64,000 nt of DNA from Tumebacillus amylolyticus. Lineage in GTDB: Bacteria; Bacillota; Bacilli; Tumebacillales; Tumebacillaceae. Position 1 is the first letter of the stretch. Each line of letters begins with the position of its first letter. The position numbers were made by a program, and so were the translations under genes. The DNA lies in the NCBI RefSeq assembly GCF_016722965.1, contig NZ_JAEQNB010000002.1, positions 248,001-312,000 on the forward strand, in the 5' to 3' direction. Under the pieces are notes generated by a model, which was not told the DNA's origin, did no database searches, and saw only the letters and a program-made list of their open reading frames with translations. This document shows, piece after piece, positions 9,028 to 17,542 of the stretch.

Positions 9028-10581
9028 CTACGGTTTCGAGAACTGCCCTTTGCGTTGAAAGGCGGAGATGAGGTCGAACTCCTCCGCCACTTTTTCATAG
9101 AGGCGTTCGTAGAGGTAGTACAGTTCGAGATAGGTTTCGGTGTTTCGGGGATTCGGTTCATGGCGTTCGGAGATCTGAATCCACGATTTCACGATGTTCA
9201 GGTCGTCGATGTCTCCGATGCCTTTCAAGGCGAGCACCGCCGCCCCCAGCGCCGACGCTTCATGACTTTGCGGCACCATCACTTCCCGTCCCAGCACGTC
9301 GGAGAGAATCTGCCGCCACAGCGGAGACCGCGCAAAACCGCCCGATGCGCGCACGTCTTTGGCGTGTCCCGCCAGATCGCGCAGGGCGATGCCCACGGAG
9401 AACACACCCAAAATGACGCCTTCGAGCGCCGCCCGGACGAGATGCTCCCGTTTGTGATGCAACGACAAACCGAAAAACACGCCCCGCGCATTGGCATTCC
9501 AATACGGAGCCCGCTCCCCCGAAAGCAACGGGAGAAAAATCAACCCCTCCGCCCCCGGCGGGATGCGTTCCGCCGATCCGATCATGAGATCGTACGGATC
9601 GACGCCCAGCCGTTTGGCGACTTCCGTTTCGGCCATGCCCATCTCATCGCGCAACCAACGCAACACGATGCCCCCGTTGTTGGTCGGCCCTCCGATGACC
9701 CAATGCTGCTCCGACAGCGCGTAGCAAAACGTCCGCGCGCGCGGGTCGGTCAAGGGACGATCGACGACCGTCCGAATCGCACCGCTCGTGCCGATCGTCA
9801 CGGCGACTTCGCCCGGGCCAATCGCTCCCACGCCGAGGTTGGCGAGCACGCCGTCACTCGCTCCGACGATGAACGGCAAGTCGGTCCGCACGCCCATACG
9901 CTCTGCGAGGTCGGGTTTCATCCCCGTCAACACGTGCGTCGTCGACACAGGCTCTGCCAGTTGTTCGGGAGAAATTCCGAGCAGTTGCAGAGCTTCCTCG
10001 TCCCATTGCAAGCGTTCGAGGTTGAACATCCCCGTGGCCGAGGCGATGGAGTAGTCCACGACGAACTTCCCAAACAGACGATACAGGACGTACTCTTTGA
10101 TCGAGACAAACTTCGCGGTCTGCTTGAACAACTCCGGCTGCTCCTCGCGCATCCAGAGAATCTTCGCGAGCGGAGACATCGGGTGAATCGGGGTGCCGGT
10201 TCGCTGGTAGATCGCGTGGCCGCCCAATTCGGTTTTGATCCGCCGCGCTTGTTCCACGCTGCGGTTGTCCGCCCAGATGATCGTGCGGGTGAGCGGCGTG
10301 CCGTCCGCTTTCAAAGCGATCAGCGAGTGCATCGCACAACTGAACCCGATGGCCCGCACCTGGGAAGCTTCCGTGTTTGCTTTGATCAGCGCTTGTTTCA
10401 CACTGTCGAGCACCGCTTGCAAAATCTGTTCAGGGTCTTGTTCAGCCCATGACGGGTGTGGTTGCAAAATCGGATAATCAACAGCATGCGCCGCGATGAC
10501 TTTACCCTCTGGGCCGAATACGACCGCTTTCGTAGAGGTCGTTCCGATGTCGAGTCCCAACACGACTTGGTTGTCTATCAT
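9028..10581 (-). CDS. gntK: Gluconokinase, FGGY family
   Basis: A 517-residue sugar kinase that phosphorylates gluconate to 6-phosphogluconate for the pentose phosphate pathway. The N-terminal phosphate-binding motif is LGLDIGTTSTKAVVFG, followed by the FGGY domain pattern PHPSWAEQDPEQI. The C-terminal ATP-binding signature lies in ASGGFARSPLWRQILSDVLG with EASALGAAVLA after it. Length agrees with Bacillus GntK (513). I chose the ATG at 10581, preceded by AAGGTGGGA. The gntP gene follows. No GntR-type regulator is in the window. Confidence 0.92.
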   Translation of the reverse strand: MIDNQVVLGLDIGTTSTKAVVFGPEGKVIAAHAVDYPILQPHPSWAEQDPEQILQAVLDSVKQALIKANTEASQVRAIGFSCAMHSLIALKADGTPLTRTIIWADNRSVEQARRIKTELGGHAIYQRTGTPIHPMSPLAKILWMREEQPELFKQTAKFVSIKEYVLYRLFGKFVVDYSIASATGMFNLERLQWDEEALQLLGISPEQLAEPVSTTHVLTGMKPDLAERMGVRTDLPFIVGASDGVLANLGVGAIGPGEVAVTIGTSGAIRTVVDRPLTDPRARTFCYALSEQHWVIGGPTNNGGIVLRWLRDEMGMAETEVAKRLGVDPYDLMIGSAERIPPGAEGLIFLPLLSGERAPYWNANARGVFFGLSLHHKREHLVRAALEGVILGVFSVGIALRDLAGHAKDVRASGGFARSPLWRQILSDVLGREVMVPQSHEASALGAAVLALKGIGDIDDLNIVKSWIQISERHEPNPRNTETYLELYYLYERLYEKVAEEFDLISAFQRKGQFSKP

Positions 10582-10647
10582 GTCATTCCCACCTTTTTGT
10601 ACCTGTCTGGCATAGTGTTGCGTGCAAGTCCATGATTTATGAAAAAA

Positions 10648-10681
10648 AAGCTCTCCCCGCACCGAAGTACGGGGAGAGCTT
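10648..10681. terminator. Terminator after livF
   Basis: Twelve-base stem AAGCTCTCCCCG/CGGGGAGAGCTT with A/T runs on both sides. It lies 67 bp upstream of the gntK start, so gntK needs a promoter in that short gap. Confidence 0.85.
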
Positions 10682-10711
10682 TTTTGGGTACCAGATTCTA
10701 TCGCAGGGACC

Positions 10712-11416
10712 TCAACCGCCAAGGTATGCTTTCTTGATCTCGTCGGAAGCTGCCAGTTCCTGTGCCGCACCTGCGAGCACGATCTTGCCGGTCTCGATGA
10801 CGTACGCACGATGTGCAATCGAGAGCGCCATGTTCGCGTTCTGCTCGACGAGCAGAACGGTGGTGCCGGACTGGTTGATCTCTTCGACGATGTTGAAAAT
10901 CTCGCGGACGAGCAGCGGAGCCAGACCCATCGACGGCTCGTCGAGCAGAAGCAACTTCGGGCGCGCCATCAGCGCACGGCCCATCGCAAGCATCTGCTGT
11001 TCACCGCCGGAGAGAGTGCCTGCCATCTGCTTGGAGCGTTCGCGCAGACGAGAGAAGCGCTTGTAGACGCCTTCCAAGTCTTCGGCGATGCCCTTTTTGT
11101 CCTTGCGCAGAAACGCGCCGAGTTCGAGGTTCTCTTCGACCGACATGTTCGCAAATACGCGACGGCCTTCCGGGCAGTGCGACATGCCGCGCTTCACGAT
11201 CTCTTGCGCCACTTTGCCGTGAATCGCGTCGCCCGAGAACTCGATGGTGCCCGACTTCGGCTTCAACAGGCCGGAGATCGTTTTCAAGATCGTCGATTTG
11301 CCGGCGCCGTTGGCACCGATCAGCGTGACGATCTCGCCCTCCTTGATCTCGAAGGAGACCCCTTTGAGCGCATGGATCGCGCCGTAGTACACGTTGATGT
11401 CCTTAACTGCTAACAT
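10712..11416 (-). CDS. livF: Branched-chain amino acid ABC transporter ATP-binding protein LivF
   Basis: A 234-residue ABC ATPase, the second nucleotide-binding subunit of the Liv importer. Walker A is GANGAGKST, the Q-loop lies in the middle, the signature is LSGGEQQMLAMGRAL and Walker B is LLLLDEPSMGL, followed by the switch His region LLVEQNANMAL. The LivF-specific short C-terminus ends in AYLGG. An AGGAGGTG ribosome binding site sets the ATG at 11416. It is the last gene of livJHMGF. Confidence 0.95.
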   Translation of the reverse strand: MLAVKDINVYYGAIHALKGVSFEIKEGEIVTLIGANGAGKSTILKTISGLLKPKSGTIEFSGDAIHGKVAQEIVKRGMSHCPEGRRVFANMSVEENLELGAFLRKDKKGIAEDLEGVYKRFSRLRERSKQMAGTLSGGEQQMLAMGRALMARPKLLLLDEPSMGLAPLLVREIFNIVEEINQSGTTVLLVEQNANMALSIAHRAYVIETGKIVLAGAAQELAASDEIKKAYLGG

Positions 11417-11420
11417 CGGG

Positions 11421-12197
11421 CTACACCTCCTGGCCCAGATAGGCTTCGATGACTTTCGGGTTGGTACGAATCTGTTCCGGGGTCCCGGAGGCAATCATCT
11501 GTCCGCGGTCGAGCACATAGATGCGCTCGCACACGCCCATGACCAGACCCATGTCGTGCTCAATCAAGAGAATCGTAATCTTGAACTCATCGCGAATCCA
11601 ACGGATCAAGTTCATCAGATCAACCGTCTCTTGCGGGTTCATCCCCGCCGCCGGCTCATCGAGCAACAGGAGCTTCGGCTTGGCTGCGAGTGCACGGGCG
11701 ATCTCCAGACGGCGTTGTTCGCCGTACGGGAGATTTTTTGCAATCTCGTCCTTTTTGCCTTCGAGCTTGAAGATTTTCAGGAACTCGATCGCTTTCTCCG
11801 CCATGTCCGCTTCCCCTTTGAAGTGCTTCGGCAAGCGGAAAATCGAAGAGAACAGACCGTGCGACGCGTGCATGTTGTACGCAACCATGACGTTTTCCAA
11901 AACGGTCATGTCTCCGAAGAGGCGGATGTTCTGGAACGTCCGTGCCGCACCGCGCTTGGTGATTTGATACGGTTTGAGTCCGTTGACGCGGGAACCGCCG
12001 AAGAGAATCTCGCCTTCGGACGGCTCGTAGACGCCGGTCAGCAAGTTGAACAGGGTGGTTTTGCCCGCCCCGTTCGGGCCGATCAGCCCGACCAGTTCGC
12101 CGTCTGCGACTTCCAAGTTTACATCGGAGACTGCCTTCAGACCGCCAAAGATACGGGAGACTTTCTCCGCTTTAAGGAGTTGTTGTTGTGCCGCCAT
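11421..12197 (-). CDS. livG: Branched-chain amino acid ABC transporter ATP-binding protein LivG
   Basis: A 258-residue ABC ATPase that pairs with LivF. Walker A is GPNGAGKTT, the LivG insert FGDMTVLENVMVAYN is present, the signature region is LPYGEQRRLEIARAL and Walker B is LLLLDEPAAGMNP, with the H-loop in LIEHDMGLVMG. The start overlaps the end of livM by 26 bp, so the two are translationally linked. The ribosome binding site is GGGGGGCGA. Confidence 0.95.
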   Translation of the reverse strand: MAAQQQLLKAEKVSRIFGGLKAVSDVNLEVADGELVGLIGPNGAGKTTLFNLLTGVYEPSEGEILFGGSRVNGLKPYQITKRGAARTFQNIRLFGDMTVLENVMVAYNMHASHGLFSSIFRLPKHFKGEADMAEKAIEFLKIFKLEGKKDEIAKNLPYGEQRRLEIARALAAKPKLLLLDEPAAGMNPQETVDLMNLIRWIRDEFKITILLIEHDMGLVMGVCERIYVLDRGQMIASGTPEQIRTNPKVIEAYLGQEV

Positions 12198-13125
12198 TTT
12201 TGGTCGCCCCCCCTCTCTTCTTGAAGAGCTTCATCACGTCTACGTTGCCAAGCAAACCCTTCGGACGGAAGATCATCGTCAGGATGAGGATCAGCGAGTA
12301 GATAATCATGCGCCACTCCGGAATGTCCTGCAAGAAGGTGAAGAGCAACGTCAGCAACACCGTACCGACCACGACGCCCAGCGTACTGCCGAGGCCGCCG
12401 AGTACGACGAAGACGAGAATTTCGAAAGACTTCATGAAGTTGTAGCTGCCCGGTGCGATTCCGTAGAAGTAATGAGCGGAGATGGCACCCGCCATGCCGG
12501 CGAAGAACGCGCCGACAACGAAGGCGATGACTTTGTAGCGAGTGACGTTGATCCCCATCGCTTCTGCGGCGATTTCGTTTTCACGAACGGAGATCATCGC
12601 ACGGCCGTGCGTGGACTTGACGATGTTCTGAATCACGATGACCGTGATCAAAACGAGGAAGAAGACCCACGACCAGTTCGTGACGCGCTCGATGCCGTTG
12701 AGGCCCGCCGCGCCGCCGACGTAATCGTTGTTCAACCAGACGATGCGGATGATCTCCCCGAAACCGAGCGTTGCGATGGCGAGGTAGTCGCCTTTCAAAC
12801 GAAGGGTCGGGAAGCCGATGATCAGACCGGCAACCGCCGCAGCCAGACAGCCGCAGATCAAAGCGAGCGGGAACGAGTAGCCCAAGTTGGTCGTCATGAT
12901 CGCCGAGACGTACGCCCCGATCGACATGAAGCCCGCATGGCCGATGGAGAACTGACCGGTGAAGCCGTTGATCAAGTTCAAGGAAACCGCCAAGATGATG
13001 TTGATCCCGAGCATGACGAGAGTATCAACATAGAAGTCATTGAGGATCTCGCCCGAGATCAGTGCTTGGACCACCCCATAGAACACAAGGCTGATCGCAA
13101 TTCCTAAGAAAAACCGCTTGTTCAT
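12172..13125 (-). CDS. livM: Branched-chain amino acid ABC transporter permease LivM
   Basis: A 317-residue membrane permease with about 9 hydrophobic segments. LivM hallmarks are ILAVSLNLINGFTGQFSIGHAGFMSIGAY and the coupling stretch GRAMISVRENEIAAEAMGINV that contacts the ATPases. It forms the membrane channel with LivH. It lies 11 bp after livH and overlaps livG. The length is typical. Confidence 0.95.
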   Translation of the reverse strand: MNKRFFLGIAISLVFYGVVQALISGEILNDFYVDTLVMLGINIILAVSLNLINGFTGQFSIGHAGFMSIGAYVSAIMTTNLGYSFPLALICGCLAAAVAGLIIGFPTLRLKGDYLAIATLGFGEIIRIVWLNNDYVGGAAGLNGIERVTNWSWVFFLVLITVIVIQNIVKSTHGRAMISVRENEIAAEAMGINVTRYKVIAFVVGAFFAGMAGAISAHYFYGIAPGSYNFMKSFEILVFVVLGGLGSTLGVVVGTVLLTLLFTFLQDIPEWRMIIYSLILILTMIFRPKGLLGNVDVMKLFKKRGGATKNGGTTTTP

Positions 13126-13136
13126 TGAGTCTCCAC

Positions 13137-14024
13137 CTACACTTTCTCGCGGACGTTTTTACCGAACAGGCCGGTCGGTTTGAAGATGAGGATCAAGATC
13201 AAGATGCCGAACGCAACGCCGTCGCGCCACAGCGACATGCCCGGAATCGATTGAACGCCGGTTTCGACGACGCCAAGCAGCAAGCCGCCGACCAATGCGC
13301 CCGGGATGATCCCGATGCCGCCGAGAACCGCTGCAACGAACGCTTTCAGACCCGGAATGATGCCCATCAGCGGGTCAACGGACGGATACATGACGGCGAA
13401 GACGACACCCGCCGCACCTGCCAGAGCCGAACCGATGGCAAACGTGGCCGAGATCGTCGAGTCAACATTGATCCCCATGAGGCGTGCAGCTTCCATATCG
13501 AAGGAAACGGCGCGCATCGCTTTGCCGATTTTGGTGCGGTGTACGACGAATTGCAGAACGGCCATCAAGATGACGGTAACTGCGAGGACGATGATCTGGA
13601 TGGAATCGATGGTCACATCGCCCCACAGGGTGTAGGTCGATTTCGTGACGATTTCCGGGAAGCCCTGCGCTTGTGCGCCGAGGGTGATGATCCCGAGGTT
13701 TTCCAAGAGGAACGAGACGCCGATTGCCGTGATCAAAATGACGATGCGGGCCGCGTTGCGCAAGGGCTTGTACGCCAAACGCTCGATGAGGACACCGAGA
13801 ATGCCGCAGACCACCATCGCAAGAATCAGCGAGAGAATCAGTCCGAGACCCGCTTTCGCCGCGAAGTACCCGGTGTACGCACCGACGAAGAAGACGTCGC
13901 CGTGTGCAAAGTTGATCAGTTTGATGATGCCGTAGACCATTGTGTACCCCAACGCGATCAAGGCGTAGATCGAGCCGATGGAGATCCCGTTGATGAGCTG
14001 TTGGACGAGATAATCGAAAGTCAT
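13137..14024 (-). CDS. livH: Branched-chain amino acid ABC transporter permease LivH
   Basis: A 295-residue membrane permease, partner of LivM. The N-terminus LINGISIGSIYALIALGYTM and the following INFAHGDVFFVGAY are LivH signatures. The cytoplasmic coupling helix is GKAMRAVSFDMEAARLMGIN. It is the first gene after the attenuator-like hairpin at 14081-14116 and the livJ gene. Confidence 0.95.
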   Translation of the reverse strand: MTFDYLVQQLINGISIGSIYALIALGYTMVYGIIKLINFAHGDVFFVGAYTGYFAAKAGLGLILSLILAMVVCGILGVLIERLAYKPLRNAARIVILITAIGVSFLLENLGIITLGAQAQGFPEIVTKSTYTLWGDVTIDSIQIIVLAVTVILMAVLQFVVHRTKIGKAMRAVSFDMEAARLMGINVDSTISATFAIGSALAGAAGVVFAVMYPSVDPLMGIIPGLKAFVAAVLGGIGIIPGALVGGLLLGVVETGVQSIPGMSLWRDGVAFGILILILIFKPTGLFGKNVREKV

Positions 14025-14080
14025 GAGTACAACACCTCTCTTCGTTCAAGTCTGTATTGAATTATTCATTTCATGAAAAA

Positions 14081-14116
14081 AGGGGAGCTGTCGTGTCGCT
14101 CGACACCGGCTCCCCT
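14081..14116 (-). terminator. Hairpin between livJ and livH (attenuator or partial terminator)
   Basis: AGGGGAGC/GCTCCCCT with further GTGTCG/CGACAC pairing, then Ts on the minus strand. It lies inside the liv operon just after the binding-protein gene. Such hairpins usually let the binding protein be made in excess over the permease. Confidence 0.7.
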
Positions 14117-14130
14117 CCAAAAAACGCAAC

Positions 14131-15309
14131 CTACGGTTGGACTTTGGTATTGAAAGTTTGCTTGCCGTCCTTGTATTCGAGGACAACGGCTGCCTTGACC
14201 GGGTCGTGGTTTTTATCGAGTGCAATTTTACCGGTTACGCCTTCAAAGTCTTTGGTGTTTGCGAGTGCTTCTTTTACTTTTTCCTTGTCCGTGGAGCCTG
14301 CGCGCTTGACTGCGTCAGCTACCATGAAGGTCGCATCGTAGCCGAGAACGGCCATTGCATCCGGAACGGTGTTGTACTTCGCTTTGAATGCGTCGATGAA
14401 CTTCTTGACTTTCGGGTCCGGATCTTCAGCGGTGTAGTGGTTGGAGATGAAGGTGTTGTTCAGGTTGTCTTTACCTGCAATCTCCACGAGTTGCGGAGCA
14501 TCCCAGCCGTCGCCGCCTTCGATTGCTGCGGTGATGCCCATTTCGCGGGCTTGCTTGACGATCTTGCCGACTTCTTCGTAGTAGCCCGGTACCCAGATGA
14601 CATCCGGGTTCAAGGTCTTGATGCGGGTCAGGACCGCTTTGAAGTCGGTGTCTTTGGTTTGGTAGGACTCGGACGCTACGATCTTGCCGCCCTTGGATTC
14701 GAATTCGGACTTGAAGGACTTCGCCAGACCTTTGGAGTAGTCGGAGGAGTTGTCGATATAGATAACTGCGTTCTTCGCTTTGAGGTTGCCTGCGGAGAAG
14801 TCCGCCATGACTTTCCCTTGGAAGGAGTCGATGAAGCAAGCGCGGAACACGTAGTCGTTGAGTTTGTTTTTCTTGCTGTCGAACGTGATGTCATCGTTCG
14901 TGGCCGACGGGGTCAGCATCGGGATTTTCTTGTTGTTCGCCACTTCAACTGCAGCGAAGGTGTCGCCGGAGATCGCAGCGCCCATCAGCACGTCGACTTT
15001 GTCTTCGGTGATCAGTTTGGTTGCGGTACGGGTGGACTCTTCCTTTTTGGACGCGTTGTCCGCGGAGACGATCTCGATTTTCTTGCCGTTTACGCCGCCT
15101 GCTTTGTTGATTTCTTCGACTGCGAGGTTGATCCCGTTCAACTGGGATTGGCCAAACGCAGCGACCGCACCGGTCAACTCCAAGTTGGTACCGATCTTAA
15201 TGGTGTCGCTGTTGGAGGAAGAGGTGGTTGCCTTGGAACCGCAACCTACCAGTGCAGTCGTCACAGTCAGTGCTGCCGTTACGGCGATAAACTTTTTGCC
15301 CATCATCAT
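14131..15309 (-). CDS. livJ: Branched-chain amino acid ABC transporter substrate-binding lipoprotein
   Basis: A 392-residue lipoprotein that captures Leu, Ile or Val outside the cell and hands it to LivHM. A signal peptide ends in a lipobox LVGC with Cys at residue 23. The periplasmic-binding fold type I is evident from IKIGTNLELTGAVAAFGQSQLNG and INLAVEEINKAGGVNGKKIE. Three ATGs in a row start the gene; GGGGG lies 9 nt before the first. The substrate could also be another amide or amino acid. It is separated from livH by a hairpin, which should raise its level. Confidence 0.93.
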   Translation of the reverse strand: MMMGKKFIAVTAALTVTTALVGCGSKATTSSSNSDTIKIGTNLELTGAVAAFGQSQLNGINLAVEEINKAGGVNGKKIEIVSADNASKKEESTRTATKLITEDKVDVLMGAAISGDTFAAVEVANNKKIPMLTPSATNDDITFDSKKNKLNDYVFRACFIDSFQGKVMADFSAGNLKAKNAVIYIDNSSDYSKGLAKSFKSEFESKGGKIVASESYQTKDTDFKAVLTRIKTLNPDVIWVPGYYEEVGKIVKQAREMGITAAIEGGDGWDAPQLVEIAGKDNLNNTFISNHYTAEDPDPKVKKFIDAFKAKYNTVPDAMAVLGYDATFMVADAVKRAGSTDKEKVKEALANTKDFEGVTGKIALDKNHDPVKAAVVLEYKDGKQTFNTKVQP

Positions 15310-15339
15310 CGAAAAAAGCCCCCTTTTTCTTGGTCAAAC

Positions 15340-15369
15340 CGTTATTGTGTCTGTCTATGAACAATAACG
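15340..15369. repeat. Inverted repeat upstream of livJ
   Basis: CGTTATTGT and ACAATAACG are perfect 9-bp arms 12 bp apart, about 30-60 bp upstream of livJ. It could be an operator or a 5' UTR stem. The remainder of 15370-15529 is AT-rich and holds no gene that I can support. Confidence 0.5.
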
Positions 15370-15529
15370 TTGTAGATTGTTACATGAGTGTAAAAGTTCA
15401 GAATTATTTATGGATTCATAGTACACGAAATATTTTGAGCCTTCACCTGCCATATCTCTTAATTTTCGACTATTTTCGCCTGAAATGAGATATTAGGATT
15501 GAATTGCGCTTGTTTTCGCGCTCCCACCT

Positions 15530-15578
15530 CGATTCTATGCAGGACAAGATCAAGAGATGCTAGGAAAACATAGAATCT
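15530..15578. repeat. Inverted repeat upstream of the 131-residue membrane protein gene
   Basis: GATTCTATG (15531-15539) and CATAGAATC (15569-15577) are perfect 9-bp arms with a 29-bp loop. A TATATT box follows at 15584. Its role is unknown. Confidence 0.45.
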
Positions 15579-15625
15579 CGTAGTATATTAACCAGAGAGA
15601 CCTGAACCATGAGGTGAAAGAAAAC

Positions 15626-16021
15626 ATGAGGATCGTCTATGATACGCCTTGGTTGGATGACGGATATTGGTTGTTGATTGTCGGACTTCCGGTCTTGTTG
15701 TTCATCGGCTTTTTCTTGGCCAAGATTCTGTTCAAGGACCGGGAGTACGATGTGCCGCAGAACGTGGTGGTCATGCCGCACGATCTTTTGTGGCGGACCT
15801 ATACCAATGATTACCGTATCATTATGGAAATCTCGCGAGCGGTCGTCCAAGTGCAATCGTTTCCACCCGTTACTTATCACCAGATCTACCTCCATCTGCA
15901 ATCAGAAGAAGCACACCGCGTGGCGTCAACCATCGGCACGTTCCACGTCTATCGCGAGCATGACATTCGCTCGTATTTAGACGAAGTGGATGCCCTCCGC
16001 CAAAGCCAGTTCCGCGGCTGA
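15626..16021 (+). CDS. Small single-pass membrane protein of unknown function
   Basis: A 131-residue protein with one clear membrane segment near residues 13-35 (YWLLIVGLPVLLFIGFFLA) and a soluble C-terminal domain of about 90 residues. That domain is strand/helix mixed and His-rich near its end (TFHVYREHDIRSYLDEVD). I do not recognise the family. I chose the ATG at 15626 because GAGGTG lies 9 nt before it; a GTG at 15614 falls in the ribosome binding site. A MenA-like gene follows 27 bp later, so they may be cotranscribed. Confidence 0.65.
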   Translation: MRIVYDTPWLDDGYWLLIVGLPVLLFIGFFLAKILFKDREYDVPQNVVVMPHDLLWRTYTNDYRIIMEISRAVVQVQSFPPVTYHQIYLHLQSEEAHRVASTIGTFHVYREHDIRSYLDEVDALRQSQFRG

Positions 16022-16048
16022 TCCCGCCGGGAGAAAGGAACGACCTCG

Positions 16049-16966
16049 ATGCCTGCCTCTTCGTCTACCAAACAACCTTCACTTCTACAAAAATGGGTAC
16101 GGGCCGTTCGACCGCCGTCCCTGATCGCGGCGATTCTTCCGGTGTTGCTCGGCGGCGGTTTGGCACTGCTTGACCGTGGCTTTGACGGCTGGACTTTCCT
16201 GCTGACGATGATCGCAGTGCTGCTGATTCAAGCGGGCAGCAACCTGCTCAACGAATACTACGACGATCTCAAAGGGGCCGACGCCCACGGCGTTTCCGAC
16301 GGCGTTCTGCACAAAGGCTGGCTGCTGCCGCAACAGCTCTGGGTCAGCGCCTGGACCTGCTACATACTGGCCCTTCTGCTGGGCGGATATCTCGTCTCCG
16401 TCGGCGGCTGGCTGGTTCTCGTGCTTGGCATCGTCGGACTGCTCGGCAGCATCTTGTACTCCGCCACTTCATGGGCGCTTTCGTATCATGCCCTCGGCGA
16501 AGTGACGATGTTCCTGCTCAGCGGGCCGTTGGTGACGCTCGGCACGTACTATGTCATGGTCAAGATCGCCTACACCTACGTCTTGCTCTCCGGCGTGCCG
16601 TACGGATTGCTTGCGATGGCGGTCACGCACGTTCACAACCTGCGCGACATTCGCCACGACAAAGCGATCGGCAAGCGCACTCTCGCGTCTGTCTTGCCAC
16701 AACGTCCGGCGAATCGTCTGTTCTACATCTTGCTCCTGTTCGTTTATGTGATTCCCGTCGTGCTCTGGGCGATGGAAGTCATCCCGACGCTGTCTCTGCT
16801 CCCCCTGCTCACGTTTCCGCTGGCGGTGCGCATCATCCGCACCGTTCGCCCGACGACCGATCCGGTGGAGTTGAACATGGCGTTTGGGCTGACCGCTCTG
16901 CTTGAGCTCTTGTTCGGGATCTTGCAAGTCTTCGGCGTCTTTTTGTACTACTTCACGCACCTATAG
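16049..16966 (+). CDS. UbiA family prenyltransferase, MenA-like
   Basis: A 305-residue integral membrane prenyltransferase with about 8-9 hydrophobic segments. The first Asp-rich motif is NLLNEYYDDLKGAD (about residues 70-83) and the second is NLRDIRHDKAIGKRTL (about 200-215), which bind the Mg-diphosphate of the prenyl donor. The GKRT ending matches MenA, 1,4-dihydroxy-2-naphthoate prenyltransferase of menaquinone synthesis. A GGGAGAAAGGA ribosome binding site precedes the ATG. No other men genes are nearby, so a paralogue with another aromatic acceptor is possible. Confidence 0.85.
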   Translation: MPASSSTKQPSLLQKWVRAVRPPSLIAAILPVLLGGGLALLDRGFDGWTFLLTMIAVLLIQAGSNLLNEYYDDLKGADAHGVSDGVLHKGWLLPQQLWVSAWTCYILALLLGGYLVSVGGWLVLVLGIVGLLGSILYSATSWALSYHALGEVTMFLLSGPLVTLGTYYVMVKIAYTYVLLSGVPYGLLAMAVTHVHNLRDIRHDKAIGKRTLASVLPQRPANRLFYILLLFVYVIPVVLWAMEVIPTLSLLPLLTFPLAVRIIRTVRPTTDPVELNMAFGLTALLELLFGILQVFGVFLYYFTHL

Positions 16967-16980
16967 CACGCATAGAAAAA

Positions 16981-17013
16981 AGCCAACGTCCTCCTCGCGG
17001 GAGAACGTTGGCT
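16981..17013. terminator. Bidirectional terminator between MenA-like and PAP2 genes
   Basis: AGCCAACGT/ACGTTGGCT stem plus CTCC/GGAG pairing, flanked by A and T runs; serves two convergent genes. Confidence 0.85.
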
Positions 17014-17020
17014 TTTTTTG

Positions 17021-17515
17021 TTAGACCCATACGATATGCAGAAGCCACGCGACGGCAGAGCCGATGAGAGCTCCGGCTGTCACGTCAAAGGGATAGTGGA
17101 CGCCGACGTAGAGGCGGGCGTACGCCATGAGCGCGGCAAGCACCAGCATCCCTGCACCCCAAATCGGCGCACCCAAAAAAACCGCGACGGCGAGCGCAAA
17201 TCCGCAAGCGCTGTGGTTGCTCGGGAACGAGAAACTCGGCTCGTGCTCCAGCAGCGGTTGAAAACTCTCTTGCACGAACGGACGGTCTCGATGTTTCAAG
17301 CGTCCGATGCCTTCGTTGATCCCCCGTGTCAGAACCGCCGCTGCAACCGCTTGCAGGACGAGCCACGCGCCTGAGGTGCCCGAATACACCACCACCAACC
17401 CCATGACGAGAAACAGCCAGAGCGGGCCCTTGGAGGCCATGTGGACCATCATGCGGTCCACGGAGCGTCGACGCCCGACTACACTGCGAATTTTTTGAAG
17501 GATGATCTTGTCCAT
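17021..17515 (-). CDS. PAP2 family membrane phosphatase (BcrC-like)
   Basis: A 164-residue membrane phosphatase with about 4-5 hydrophobic segments. PAP2 motifs are present: the Arg-Pro region KHRDRPF, FPSNHS with the His general acid, and ARLYVGVHYPFDV with the nucleophilic His. This pattern resembles undecaprenyl-diphosphate phosphatase BcrC, which recycles the cell-wall lipid carrier. The GGGG ribosome binding site is only 2 nt from the ATG, so the start is less certain. Confidence 0.82.
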   Translation of the reverse strand: MDKIILQKIRSVVGRRRSVDRMMVHMASKGPLWLFLVMGLVVVYSGTSGAWLVLQAVAAAVLTRGINEGIGRLKHRDRPFVQESFQPLLEHEPSFSFPSNHSACGFALAVAVFLGAPIWGAGMLVLAALMAYARLYVGVHYPFDVTAGALIGSAVAWLLHIVWV

Positions 17516-17542
17516 ATCCCCATGATACCACAGGCTGTAGGA

